Below are positions 17,522 through 24,555 of a stretch of DNA of 38,263 nt, one piece after another. The stretch comes from an uncultured Actinomycetes bacterium. GTDB lineage: Bacteria > Actinomycetota > Actinomycetes > Mycobacteriales > Mycobacteriaceae. How positions within the stretch are numbered: position 1 is the stretch's first letter; each line of letters starts with the position of its first letter. The stretch is taken from positions 1 to 38,263 of the forward strand of contig CAIRCP010000026.1 in assembly GCA_903877095.1 (NCBI GenBank), read 5' to 3'. The notes under the pieces were generated by a model that made no database searches, was not told where the DNA came from, and saw only the letters and a program-made list of their open reading frames with translations. A program made the translations under genes and the position numbers.

Positions 17522-18820
17522 ATGATGGAAACCGTGGCTGTCTCCTTTGCTGAATCGCTGGCCGGCGCCGATCCGGAGACCGATGCCGAGCGCCTGCGCA
17601 ACTTACGCAAGATGAAGGCCGTCGCGCTCGGTTTTCTCATCGGGGCGACGTTGATCTTCCTGGTCTGCGCTGCGATCCTTTCTCGCGGGGGCCCCAGCTG
17701 GCTCGGCTACGTCCGTGCGGCCGCCGAGGCCGGCATGGTGGGCGCACTGGCCGACTGGTTCGCCGTCACCGCCCTGTTCCGCCACCCCCTCGGGCTCAAG
17801 ATCCCCCACACGGCGATCATCCCGCGCAAGAAGGACCAGCTGGGGGAGGGCCTCGGCACCTTCGTTCGGGAGAACTTCCTGTCCCCGGAGGTCGTCGAGA
17901 CGAAGCTGCGCGACGCCGAGATCGCCAGCCGAATGGGCAAGTGGCTCGCCGAGCCGGACCATGCCGCCCGGGTGGCCAGTGAGGCGTCGACGGTTCTGCG
18001 GGTGGGGGTGGAACTGCTCAACGACGAAGACATCCAGCACGCCATCGACCGGACCATCGTCAAACGGATCGCCGAACCGCAGTGGGGCCCGCCGGTGGGC
18101 CGCGTGCTTGCCCAGTTGCTGGCCGAGAATCGCCAGCAGGCACTGATTCAGCTGCTGGCCGACCGGGCCTTCGAATGGGCGTTGAACGCGGGCCCGACCA
18201 TCGAGCGCGTCATCATGCGGGACTCGCCCAGTTGGTCCCCGAAATTCGCCGACCGTATGGTGGGTGACCGCATCCACCGGGAGTTGATGGACTTCACCGA
18301 CAAGGTCCGTCGCAACCCCGACCACGAGCTGCGCCAATCCGCCAACCGCTTCCTCTTCGAGTTCGCCGGCGATCTGCAGTCCGATCCCGCCACGATTGCC
18401 AAGGCGGAGAACGTCAAAGAGCAGCTCATGGAGCGCGACGAGGTCACCCGGGCCGCCGAGACGGCGTGGAAGACGCTCAAGCGGCTGGTCCTCGAAGGCG
18501 TCGACGATCCAACCAGCGCTTTACGCGGGCGGATCGCCGACTCGGTGGTGCAGATCGGCGAGTCCCTGCGCGACGACGCCGAACTGCGCGACAAAGTCGA
18601 TGACTGGATTGTCCGCGGAGTGCAGCACCTGGCGAGTCAATACGGTGCCGAGGCCACCACGATCATCACCGACACCATCAAGCGCTGGGACGCCGAAGAA
18701 GCCAGCCGGCGCATCGAATTGCACGTCGGACGCGATCTCCAGTTCATCCGGATCAATGGCACTGTTGTTGGCGCACTCGCCGGTCTGGTGATCTATGTCA
18801 TAGGGCAATTGTTGTTCTGA
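17522..18820 (+). CDS. DUF445 family membrane protein
   Basis: A 432-residue protein of the DUF445 family (YjiN-like). Two membrane helices lie near the N-terminus (about residues 34-54 and 63-85), followed by about 320 residues of charged, helical, probably coiled sequence, and a last helix (about 412-431) that reinserts into the membrane. The family motif GALADWFAVTALFRHPLGLKIPHT is present in the second helix region. The biochemical role is unknown. Possible starts are ATG 17522, ATG 17525 and GTG 17534; none has a clear Shine-Dalgarno or close -10. It is divergent from madR and corresponds to the remembered Rv0473. Confidence 0.85.
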   Translation: MMETVAVSFAESLAGADPETDAERLRNLRKMKAVALGFLIGATLIFLVCAAILSRGGPSWLGYVRAAAEAGMVGALADWFAVTALFRHPLGLKIPHTAIIPRKKDQLGEGLGTFVRENFLSPEVVETKLRDAEIASRMGKWLAEPDHAARVASEASTVLRVGVELLNDEDIQHAIDRTIVKRIAEPQWGPPVGRVLAQLLAENRQQALIQLLADRAFEWALNAGPTIERVIMRDSPSWSPKFADRMVGDRIHRELMDFTDKVRRNPDHELRQSANRFLFEFAGDLQSDPATIAKAENVKEQLMERDEVTRAAETAWKTLKRLVLEGVDDPTSALRGRIADSVVQIGESLRDDAELRDKVDDWIVRGVQHLASQYGAEATTIITDTIKRWDAEEASRRIELHVGRDLQFIRINGTVVGALAGLVIYVIGQLLF

Positions 18821-18829
18821 GCTGCGCTA

Positions 18830-18866
18830 GCAAGTGCTTGCAATAGTTAGCACTCGTGGTTAAAAT
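18830..18866 (+). promoter_or_regulatory. Promoter of the XRE regulator gene with overlapping inverted repeats
   Basis: TTGCAA (18838-18843), a 17-base spacer and TAAAAT (18861-18866) form the best two-box vegetative promoter of the window. The inverted repeat AGTGCT-N10-AGCACT (18833-18838 and 18849-18854) and the palindrome GCAAG-TG-CTTGC (18830-18841) overlap the -35 and the spacer. This is an operator position suited to repression, probably by the downstream regulator itself. Confidence 0.6.
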
Positions 18867-18912
18867 GGTTGCTGTCATGCAAACAACCATCGTTCCCGCC
18901 AGGAGGCGTGTC

Positions 18913-19305
18913 ATGGCGCAGGATTCGGATCTTGCCGCCGTGGTGACCAATGCGGCACAGGACATCGGGAGCTACATCCGCAGCCAGCGGGAGTTGGCTC
19001 AGGTGTCGGTGCGGCAGTTGGCCGAGCGGGCCGGGGTGAGCAACCCGTACCTCAGCCAGATCGAACGGGGGCTGCGCAAGCCCTCTGCCGAGGTGCTGAG
19101 TCAGATCGCCAAGGCGCTGCGGCTCTCGGCGGAAGTTCTCTACGTACGGGCCGGGATTCTCGAACCCGGACAGCCCAGCCAGGTGCACGACGCCATCATC
19201 GGTGACACCGCGATCACCGAACGGCAGAAGCGCGTCCTGCTCGACATCTACACGTCGTTCTGTCAACAGAACCAGGCTGCCCCCGAGGAGCCGCCGACAG
19301 AGTGA
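18913..19305 (+). CDS. XRE-family regulator (Rv0474-like)
   Basis: A 130-residue protein with an XRE helix-turn-helix in its middle: SVRQLAERAGVSNPYLSQIE at about residues 36-55, followed by GLRKPSAEVLSQIAKALRLS. The rest is a short helical tail. The remembered homologue Rv0474 has been described as a copper-responsive regulator acting on rpoB; whether that holds here is unknown. ATG 18913 is supported by AGGAGG (18901-18906) at six bases; an earlier in-frame start at 18856 would overlap the promoter. The gene has an unusually good two-box promoter with operator-like repeats, so autoregulation is likely. hbhA follows 87 bases later. Confidence 0.85.
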   Translation: MAQDSDLAAVVTNAAQDIGSYIRSQRELAQVSVRQLAERAGVSNPYLSQIERGLRKPSAEVLSQIAKALRLSAEVLYVRAGILEPGQPSQVHDAIIGDTAITERQKRVLLDIYTSFCQQNQAAPEEPPTE

Positions 19306-19392
19306 CCGACCGTTAGCTGAAATCCATTCGACATTACGAACTCTCAGCGGGACACGACTCCCGGCGAGAACACTGAAAGGAAAACAGTCACC

Positions 19393-20025
19393 ATGGCTGA
19401 GAACACCCCCAATATCGAGGATCTGAAGGCCCCGCTGCTCGCTGCGGTCGGCGCTGCCGACCTGGCCCTGGCCACCGTCAACGAGATCCTGGGCACCCTG
19501 CGCGAGCGGGCCGAGCTGGCCGGCGACCGCATGGATGACCGCCGCGCGGCGCTGACGCGCCTGCAGGAGGAACTGCCCAAGCGCCGCGAGGAACTGCGCG
19601 AGAAGCTCAGCACCGAGGAGCTGCGCAAGGCTGCCGACGAGTTCTTCGCCGACGCCACCCAGACCTACAACACCCTCATCGAGCGTGGCGAACTCGCCCT
19701 CGTGCGGATCAAGGGCCAGGCGGAGTTCCGTGAGGCGGCTGAGCGCGTCGAGACCTACGTCGAGTCGGCCGTCGAGTTGACCCAGGAGGCCTTGGGCAAC
19801 GTCTCGGCGCAGACCCGCGCCGTCGGCGAGCGCGCCGCCAAGCTGGTCGGTGTCGAGTTGCCGGGCAAGGATGACGTCACCGTGGTCGTCAAGAAGGCCG
19901 CTCCGGCTAAGAAGGCCGCTCCTGCCAAGAAGGCCGCTCCGGCCAAGGCTGCCGTCAAGAAGGCCGCTCCGGCTAAGAAGGCTCCGGCCAAGAAGGCTCC
20001 GGCCAAGAAGGTCACCCAGAAGTAA
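19393..20025 (+). CDS. hbhA: Heparin-binding haemagglutinin (HBHA)
   Basis: A 210-residue protein, close to mycobacterial HBHA. Residues about 5-40 are hydrophobic-helical, residues 40-150 form a long alpha-helical coiled coil, and the C-terminal 45 residues are lysine/alanine/proline repeats (units like KKAAPA and KKAPA). In HBHA these bind heparan sulfate and carry lysine methylation, promoting attachment to non-phagocytic host cells or, in environmental species, surface adhesion. There is no signal peptide, as is usual for HBHA. The Lys repeat is made of near-identical DNA units (19890-20010), so its length can vary by slippage. A Shine-Dalgarno, AAAGGA, precedes ATG 19393. Confidence 0.95.
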   Translation: MAENTPNIEDLKAPLLAAVGAADLALATVNEILGTLRERAELAGDRMDDRRAALTRLQEELPKRREELREKLSTEELRKAADEFFADATQTYNTLIERGELALVRIKGQAEFREAAERVETYVESAVELTQEALGNVSAQTRAVGERAAKLVGVELPGKDDVTVVVKKAAPAKKAAPAKKAAPAKAAVKKAAPAKKAPAKKAPAKKVTQK

Positions 20026-20076
20026 TTGAGACGAGCCAAGCCTCGGTTTGGTTCGACGATCGGGACGGCACCCGCC

Positions 20077-20082
20077 TACCCT
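20077..20082 (+). promoter_or_regulatory. -10 element (TACCCT), leaderless start
   Basis: TACCCT ends seven bases before GTG 20090. It separates the small membrane-protein gene from hbhA transcription. Confidence 0.55.
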
Positions 20083-20089
20083 TGAAGCC

Positions 20090-20386
20090 GTGATGCTTCA
20101 GGGTGTGGCGGGTGTCGTTCTTTATGTGGTGATCTGGGGGGTTTTCCTGGCGACGCTGTACGCCTTCGCCCATGCGGCGAGGCAGCGCCCCGACGCCTAT
20201 CCCGCGGTCGACAAGCTGACCAAACCGGTGTGGCTGGGCATCCTGGGCGTATCGGCGCTGCTGTGCTTCTTGTTCGGAGTCCGCACACTGGACATCTTCT
20301 TCCCGACCATCGCCGCAGTGGCTGCCGGGGTCTATCTCGTCGACGTTCGCCCCAAACTACTTGAAGTGCAAGGGAAATCGCGCTGA
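20090..20386 (+). CDS. DUF2516-type small membrane protein (Rv0476-like)
   Basis: A 98-residue protein with three hydrophobic helices (about residues 5-27, 46-64 and 68-86) and a short basic C-terminus. It resembles the DUF2516 family; the function is unknown. GTG 20090 is chosen because the -10 hexamer ends seven bases before it; ATG 20093 follows directly in frame. Its TGA stop overlaps the proposed CTG start of the next, secreted protein in the pattern CTGA, so translation of the two is probably coupled. Confidence 0.8.
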   Translation: MMLQGVAGVVLYVVIWGVFLATLYAFAHAARQRPDAYPAVDKLTKPVWLGILGVSALLCFLFGVRTLDIFFPTIAAVAAGVYLVDVRPKLLEVQGKSR

Positions 20387-20799
20387 AGACGCTACAGCGA
20401 CTTGGCGTCGCGGTGTCGGTGGCACTGGCCGCTTCCGCTGCCGTGCCGGTCGCGTCCGCCGACCCGAATACCCCTCCGCCCTACATCGACGGGGTGAGCT
20501 GGGTCAGCTACGACGGCCTGGCCACCTTGCGCGTCTATCCGACCTCCGCCGGCCGTCAGGTGGCCGGTGCGATCACCAAGACGCCCGCGCAGGGCGACGA
20601 GGCGTGGGGAGAGGTGCTGGCGCAGGCGCCCGACGCCGACACCCCGGGGATGCGGGCGCAATTTCTGTGTCACTGGCGCTTCGCCGAATTCGCCGAACCG
20701 GGGAAGCCGAGCTGGGACCTCGAACCGTGGCGTCCGGTCGTAACGGACAACGTCATGCTGGCCGCCGGGTGCAACCCCGGCGCGCCGGAATTCGGCTAA
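20383..20799 (+). CDS. Secreted DUF2599-like protein, probable CTG start (Rv0477-like)
   Basis: About 138 residues including a signal peptide. From the first canonical start (GTG 20413) the signal sequence would have no positive charge. Reading from CTG 20383 adds ten residues with one Lys and one Arg in front of the hydrophobic stretch, giving a normal signal peptide ending near [16 protein letters not shown] (20370-20377) is a suitable Shine-Dalgarno for CTG, and CTGA overlaps the preceding stop. The mature protein has two cysteines (FLCHWRF and AAGCNPG), likely a disulfide, plus the block [14 protein letters not shown] remembered from Rv0477. The function is unknown. It is convergent with the DUF2993 gene. 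Confidence 0.7.
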   Translation: MKTLQRLGVAVSVALAASAAVPVASADPNTPPPYIDGVSWVSYDGLATLRVYPTSAGRQVAGAITKTPAQGDEAWGEVLAQAPDADTPGMRAQFLCHWRFAEFAEPGKPSWDLEPWRPVVTDNVMLAAGCNPGAPEFG

Positions 20800-20824
20800 C
20801 CGCACAACGGCGGTCGGCCGGCCG

Positions 20825-21823
20825 TCACAGCCCGGCGAAACACGGATCCTGCTGGCCGTTCGGGATTGTGGCGTTGCGGGTGGCGAACCGCGCATCGACG
20901 CCGTTGTCGGTGACCTGGACGGTCTCGGCGTGAATACCCATCGGCAGATTCTTGGTCAGCTGGTCGGTGAACACGTCCAGCGCCGGCTGCACGCTCTCGC
21001 TGGGTAGCCGCATCCCCAACCCGGTCACCTTCAGGACGTTGAGTTTGAGGTTTCCGTCGACCGCCTCGGGCTTGATGGTCACGGTGCCCAGCGGGCCGTC
21101 GACTTGCAAAGTGCCGTCAGACGGGCTGGTAGTGACTCCGCTGACGAGACTGCCGATCAGCGGGATCATGCCCGCGACGGTCTGCTTGATCCCGTCGGAG
21201 GTCCAGGTGACGTCGGCGTCGAGCGATCCCAGGGTGCCGGCCGAATCCGCGGCCTGCTGCATCCGCACGTCGTCGAGACGCAGCTTCATTTTCATGCCCT
21301 TGGCTTCGCGGATCTGGTTGCCGCCCGTCTCCACCCGCATGTCGCGGTAGCTGTGGGTGAAGTGCTGCAGCAGGAACGGCTGCATCCCGAACGAGGCCGA
21401 CGCGCTGTCCTGCACTACACAACTGACCGCTTTGGCCACGATCGAGTTCGCCTGGTGGCGAGCGTAGACCTCCCCGCCGAGCAGCGCGGCCAGGCCGAGC
21501 GCGCCGATGATGACCAAAGCCAGCGCGACCGACAGCGGGTCGCCGCGCAAGCCCCGCCGGCGCGGCTCCTCGGGCTCCGGCGCCTCGATGTAGGGCGGCG
21601 GTGGGGGCGCTGCGGGCGGCTGTGCCGGCGGCACCGGCTGCGGGATGCGCACGGTCGGCGGCACCGGGAGGAGTGGTGGCTGCGGGATGCGCTGGGTCGG
21701 CGGGGCGGGCTGCTGCGGGATCCGCTGCGTGGGGGGCTGCGGATACGGCTGGGGAATGCGCTGTGTGGGTGGCTCCGGCTGTCCGGGGCCGAACGGCGGC
21801 TGGCCCGTTGGCGGCGTCGTCAC
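20825..21823 (-). CDS. DUF2993 (LmeA-like) membrane-anchored lipid-binding protein
   Basis: A 332-residue protein in three parts. The first 90 residues are cytoplasmic, proline-rich and repetitive (PPTQRIPQ-type units at least four times). A single membrane helix (about residues 98-120) follows. The remaining 210 residues form a DUF2993 domain outside the membrane; the related protein LmeA binds phospholipids and helps lipomannan maturation. Here a role in envelope lipid handling is inferred only from the family. The start is GTG 21823, 15 bases after the nitrilase-family gene stop, so these two are one operon. It matches the remembered Rv0479c. Confidence 0.83.
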   Translation of the reverse strand: MTTPPTGQPPFGPGQPEPPTQRIPQPYPQPPTQRIPQQPAPPTQRIPQPPLLPVPPTVRIPQPVPPAQPPAAPPPPPYIEAPEPEEPRRRGLRGDPLSVALALVIIGALGLAALLGGEVYARHQANSIVAKAVSCVVQDSASASFGMQPFLLQHFTHSYRDMRVETGGNQIREAKGMKMKLRLDDVRMQQAADSAGTLGSLDADVTWTSDGIKQTVAGMIPLIGSLVSGVTTSPSDGTLQVDGPLGTVTIKPEAVDGNLKLNVLKVTGLGMRLPSESVQPALDVFTDQLTKNLPMGIHAETVQVTDNGVDARFATRNATIPNGQQDPCFAGL

Positions 21824-21838
21824 CTGCGCGATTGTGCC

Positions 21839-22636
21839 CTACGAGTCGGTGCGAAGTCTAACGCGATTGCGCAGCACACCGACGGTCTCGCGCACTGCGG
21901 GCACGGTGTCCAACGGCAGATCGCACAGCACCAATGCCGGATCCGGGCCGGTCGATGCGAGAACCTCGCCCAGCGGCGAGGCGGTCAGACTCCCGCCGAC
22001 ACCCGTCGGCGCGGCGGCGGCCAGTTCCGGTCCGGGGTATGCCTGCCCCACACCGACGATGAAGCACCCGGAGTCCAGCGCCCGCGCGCGCGCCAGCAGG
22101 GTCCACTGGTCGAGCTTGCCCGGTCCGGCGCCCCACGATGCGCTCACGGTGATCACCGACGCGCCCCGGTCGGCGAGTTCGGTGTACAGCGCCGGGAACC
22201 GGATGTCGTAGCACAGCGTCACCCCGACGCCGACACCATCGACGTCCACCACCACCGGTTGGCGGCCGGGAGCCACCGTCTGGGACTCGGTGAAACCGAA
22301 CGCGTCGTACAGGTGGATCTTGTCGTAGCGAGCGTCGACGCCGGGGCCGGTGGCCAGCAGGGTGTTGGTCACCCGGCCGTGATCGGCAGGCGTGAACATC
22401 CCGGCGAAGACGGTCACGCCGCAGTCTGCGGCGATCGCCCGCACCGCGTCGGCCCACGGCCCGTCGAAGGGTTCGGCGACGCCGCTCAGCGGTACCCCGA
22501 ACCGGCACATGGTGGCCTCGGGAAAGACCACCAGCCGGGCGCCGGCGTCGGCGGCGCGGCGGGTGTTCTCGGCCACCAGTGTGAGGTTGGCGGCCGGATC
22601 GGTGCCGGCCAGGATCTGCGCTAACGCCACCCGCAT
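21839..22636 (-). CDS. Carbon-nitrogen hydrolase (nitrilase superfamily)
   Basis: A 265-residue amidohydrolase of the nitrilase superfamily with the full catalytic triad: Glu in VVFPEATM, Lys in RYDKIHLYDAFG and Cys in TLCYDIRFP. The pattern is that of Nit/omega-amidase-type enzymes, which hydrolyse small amides such as deaminated glutathione or 2-oxoacid amides; the substrate is not certain. The frame stays open for 244 further codons upstream, but these overlap the methyltransferase gene in another frame. The real start is ATG 22636, with TAGGCT seven bases before it. It corresponds to the remembered Rv0480c. The DUF2993 gene follows at 15 bases. Confidence 0.9.
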   Translation of the reverse strand: MRVALAQILAGTDPAANLTLVAENTRRAADAGARLVVFPEATMCRFGVPLSGVAEPFDGPWADAVRAIAADCGVTVFAGMFTPADHGRVTNTLLATGPGVDARYDKIHLYDAFGFTESQTVAPGRQPVVVDVDGVGVGVTLCYDIRFPALYTELADRGASVITVSASWGAGPGKLDQWTLLARARALDSGCFIVGVGQAYPGPELAAAAPTGVGGSLTASPLGEVLASTGPDPALVLCDLPLDTVPAVRETVGVLRNRVRLRTDS

Positions 22637-22641
22637 GGTGC

Positions 22642-23418
22642 TCAGCCTAATGGCGCCACGGTCGCCCACGGCACGGTCAGCACCGCATCGCGGGAGTTGC
22701 GGCGCTGCGGTTCGATGGGGACGCCGATCTCCTGCAGGGCCGCACGCATGGCGCGCCACCGGGCGCGGGGGCCGAACACGGACTGGCCCGCCGCCGCTGC
22801 CCAGGCATTGTCGGCCGACTCGAGCAGCCGGTGGATCGGTTGTCCCGCAACGTTGTGGTGGATCAGCGCCTTCGGCAGCCGTTCGGCCAGGTCCGACGGC
22901 TTCTCGATGGCACCGGGGTCGCAGGCCAGCGTCAGGCTCACCGGTCCGCCGCCGTCCAGCAGCACCCAGCAACTGCGACGGCCCAGTTCGTCGCAGGTGC
23001 CGTCGAGAATGAGACCGCCCGGCGCCAGCCGGGACCGCATGGTCTGCCAGGCGTCGAGCGCCGCGTCTTCGGGATATTGGCGCAGAACGTTGAAGGCCCG
23101 CACCAGGGTCGGGCGCAGGCCGGCGAGTTCGAATCCGCCCAGCCGGAATTCGGCGGCGCCGGCGGAACCCTGCGGATGGGCGCGGGCCGCATCCACCCGC
23201 TGCGGGTCGATCTCCAGCCCGACCACCCGGACATCCGCGCGTACCGTGCGCAGCCTGGCCGCGAGTTCGAGCGTGGTGACCGGCAGGCGCCCGTAGCCCA
23301 GGTCCACGACCAGTGGATCGGCGGCCGAATCCAGGGCCGACCGCACCCGGGCGGAATGGGTCATCCACCGGTCCGCCCGGCGCAGCCGGTTGATACCGGT
23401 CGTTCCCCGGGTCGGCAT
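22642..23418 (-). CDS. Class I SAM-dependent methyltransferase-like protein
   Basis: A 258-residue protein with a Rossmann-type methyltransferase core. VVDLGYGRLPVTTLELA fits motif I, VVGLEIDPQRVDAA fits the acidic SAM-ribose contact, and the strand LAPGGLILDGTCDE fits later motifs. The substrate cannot be inferred. The N-terminus is basic (MPTRGTTGINRLRRADRW). It begins 19 bases after the DUF2505 gene and ends five bases before the nitrilase-family start, so it is part of the same minus-strand operon. I do not recall an annotated counterpart between Rv0480c and Rv0481c, so this may be extra relative to M. tuberculosis. Confidence 0.75.
   Translation of the reverse strand: MPTRGTTGINRLRRADRWMTHSARVRSALDSAADPLVVDLGYGRLPVTTLELAARLRTVRADVRVVGLEIDPQRVDAARAHPQGSAGAAEFRLGGFELAGLRPTLVRAFNVLRQYPEDAALDAWQTMRSRLAPGGLILDGTCDELGRRSCWVLLDGGGPVSLTLACDPGAIEKPSDLAERLPKALIHHNVAGQPIHRLLESADNAWAAAAGQSVFGPRARWRAMRAALQEIGVPIEPQRRNSRDAVLTVPWATVAPLG
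22644..22649 (-). promoter_or_regulatory. -10 element (TAGGCT), leaderless start of the nitrilase-family gene
   Basis: Read on the minus strand, TAGGCT ends seven bases before ATG 22636. It lies inside the last codons of the methyltransferase gene, so it would be an internal operon promoter. Confidence 0.5.
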
Positions 23419-23437
23419 TCCGACCGGCCGGGGCGGC

Positions 23438-23950
23438 CTAGTGATGGCGAGCGACCCATTCCGCGGTGAACTCGCCCTCCTGGGCGAACAGCATCTTCAG
23501 CCCGCCCATCAAGAGCTTCTCGATCTGTCCACCGATGATCGGCACCCGGGCCCGGCACGTGCTGTCCAGGCGCATCCGGCTGCCGCCGTCGGTGTCGTGC
23601 AGCAGGTAGTCGCCGGTCACCTCGACGGGGGCGGGAATCTCCGCGACGTAGCGGCCGGTCGCCTGGTTGGTCGTTTCATGGAACGGATCGAAGTGCTGGA
23701 CGCGGGTGACGACGAATGTGCCAGGCAGCACCGGTCGCGCGACCGGCGGTAGATCCTGCGCCGACATGACGTGGCGGAAGGAGACGTCGGTGCCGCTGCC
23801 GTCGGACGAGAAGTGCGCGATCTCGGTGCGGGACCCGTTGCCCCGGTAGAACTCGACCAGGTCCTCCCAGTAGCCGATCCCGCTGAAGTAGCGGTACATC
23901 TGGACGGCGGGGACGTCGACGTCGACGTCGTAGACCATGCTGCGCGGCAT
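23438..23950 (-). CDS. DUF2505 family protein, paralogue A
   Basis: A 170-residue protein of the DUF2505 family, whose fold is related to SRPBCC/START-like lipid- or ligand-binding barrels. It opens with PRSMVYDVDVDVPAVQMYRYF and ends with a helix (IGGQIEKLLMGGLKMLFAQEGEFTAEW) that would close the cavity. There is no signal peptide. The function is unknown. A TANNNT hexamer (TAATTT) lies six bases before the ATG, so it probably has its own leaderless promoter. It is a diverged tandem paralogue of the DUF2505 gene at 24023-24529; both start MPRS and share a G-x-K/Q-x-E-x-hydrophobic closing helix. Confidence 0.75.
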   Translation of the reverse strand: MPRSMVYDVDVDVPAVQMYRYFSGIGYWEDLVEFYRGNGSRTEIAHFSSDGSGTDVSFRHVMSAQDLPPVARPVLPGTFVVTRVQHFDPFHETTNQATGRYVAEIPAPVEVTGDYLLHDTDGGSRMRLDSTCRARVPIIGGQIEKLLMGGLKMLFAQEGEFTAEWVARHH

Positions 23951-23956
23951 TAGGCA

Positions 23957-23962
23957 AAATTA
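23957..23962 (-). promoter_or_regulatory. -10 element (TAATTT), leaderless start of DUF2505 gene A
   Basis: Read on the minus strand, TAATTT ends six bases before ATG 23950. Its last base abuts the direct repeats, which occupy the -35 region. Confidence 0.45.
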
Positions 23963-24013
23963 ACCGCTCCGCGGTTGGCGCCCAAACCAACCGCTCCGCG
24001 GTCGGGCGCCCAA
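23962..24013. repeat. Two tandem palindromic units between the DUF2505 genes
   Basis: Unit one (23962-23985) and unit two (23989-24013) are near-identical direct copies of 24-25 bases. The first contains the perfect hairpin AACCGC-TCC-GCGGTT, followed in both copies by GGCGCCCAA or GGGCGCCCAA. They fill the gap between the two paralogues and cover the upstream promoter region of gene A. They resemble short REP-like palindromes. Confidence 0.75.
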
Positions 24014-24022
24014 CCTGCCGGC

Positions 24023-24529
24023 TCACCGATGTGCGGCGATCCACCTGGTGGTGAACTGCTGTTCGTTGTTCAGCAGGTTCATCAACTGGGTGCCGATGAA
24101 GTTCTCCATCTTGCGGCCGACGAGCGGGATGCGCACCTCGATGGTGGCCTGGAGCGCCAGTTTCGCGCGCCGGTCCAGCGGTGTCAGCAGGGCTTCGCCG
24201 TTCAGCGCGACAGGAGCGTGGTCGATCGAGCTGGCGACGGTGGCTTCGGCGAAGTCGTCGGCCAGGCCGGTCCACGTCTCCGCGCGTCTGATGTGCAGGT
24301 CGCCGCGGTGGAACTGGTGGACGATGGCGGGCAGCCGGTCCGCGCGCAGCACCTGGGTGGTCATCACATCGACACCGCCGTCGTGGCCGAGGCGGAAGAC
24401 ATCCAGAATCGCCTCGTCGGCACCGGACTCGGCAAGCCGCGCCTCCCAGTAGGCCCGGTCGCAGAAGGCGTCGTGCACCTGGGCGACGGTGCCCTGGTAG
24501 TCGGTGGCCATGTCGAACGAACGCGGCAT
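24023..24529 (-). CDS. DUF2505 family protein, paralogue B (Rv0481c-like)
   Basis: A 168-residue DUF2505 protein. It starts [19 protein letters not shown] and ends with a closing helix ([23 protein letters not shown]), the layout of an SRPBCC-like ligand-binding barrel. No catalytic motif is visible and the function is unknown. An upstream in-frame start at 24607 exists, but it would overlap murB and its promoter. ATG 24529 has a TANNNT hexamer (TAGCCT) eight bases away, so this is the likely start. The gene is divergent from murB with only 26 bases between the two start codons. By position it is the counterpart of Rv0481c. Confidence 0.8.
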   Translation of the reverse strand: MPRSFDMATDYQGTVAQVHDAFCDRAYWEARLAESGADEAILDVFRLGHDGGVDVMTTQVLRADRLPAIVHQFHRGDLHIRRAETWTGLADDFAEATVASSIDHAPVALNGEALLTPLDRRAKLALQATIEVRIPLVGRKMENFIGTQLMNLLNNEQQFTTRWIAAHR

Positions 24530-24537
24530 AGCGGTTG

Positions 24538-24547
24538 AGGCTACCGT
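24538..24547. promoter_or_regulatory. Overlapping divergent -10 elements of murB and a DUF2505 gene
   Basis: On the plus strand TACCGT (24542-24547) ends eight bases before the murB GTG. On the minus strand TAGCCT (24543 to 24538) ends eight bases before the DUF2505 ATG. The two hexamers share 24542-24543, so RNA polymerase could not open both at once. Confidence 0.55.
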
Positions 24548-24555
24548 TACCCGGC

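Noticed and set aside
18833-18854. CIRCE-like heat-shock operator (TTAGCACTC element) near the XRE gene
   Set aside because: The half-site TTAGCACTC is present, but the arms are in the wrong order: AGTGCT comes before AGCACT, whereas CIRCE has TTAGCACTC first and GAGTGCTAA second.
21839-23368. A 509-codon continuous frame joining the nitrilase with upstream sequence
   Set aside because: The upstream half is an Arg/Gly/Pro-rich shadow of the methyltransferase gene; the real start is ATG 22636 with its own -10.
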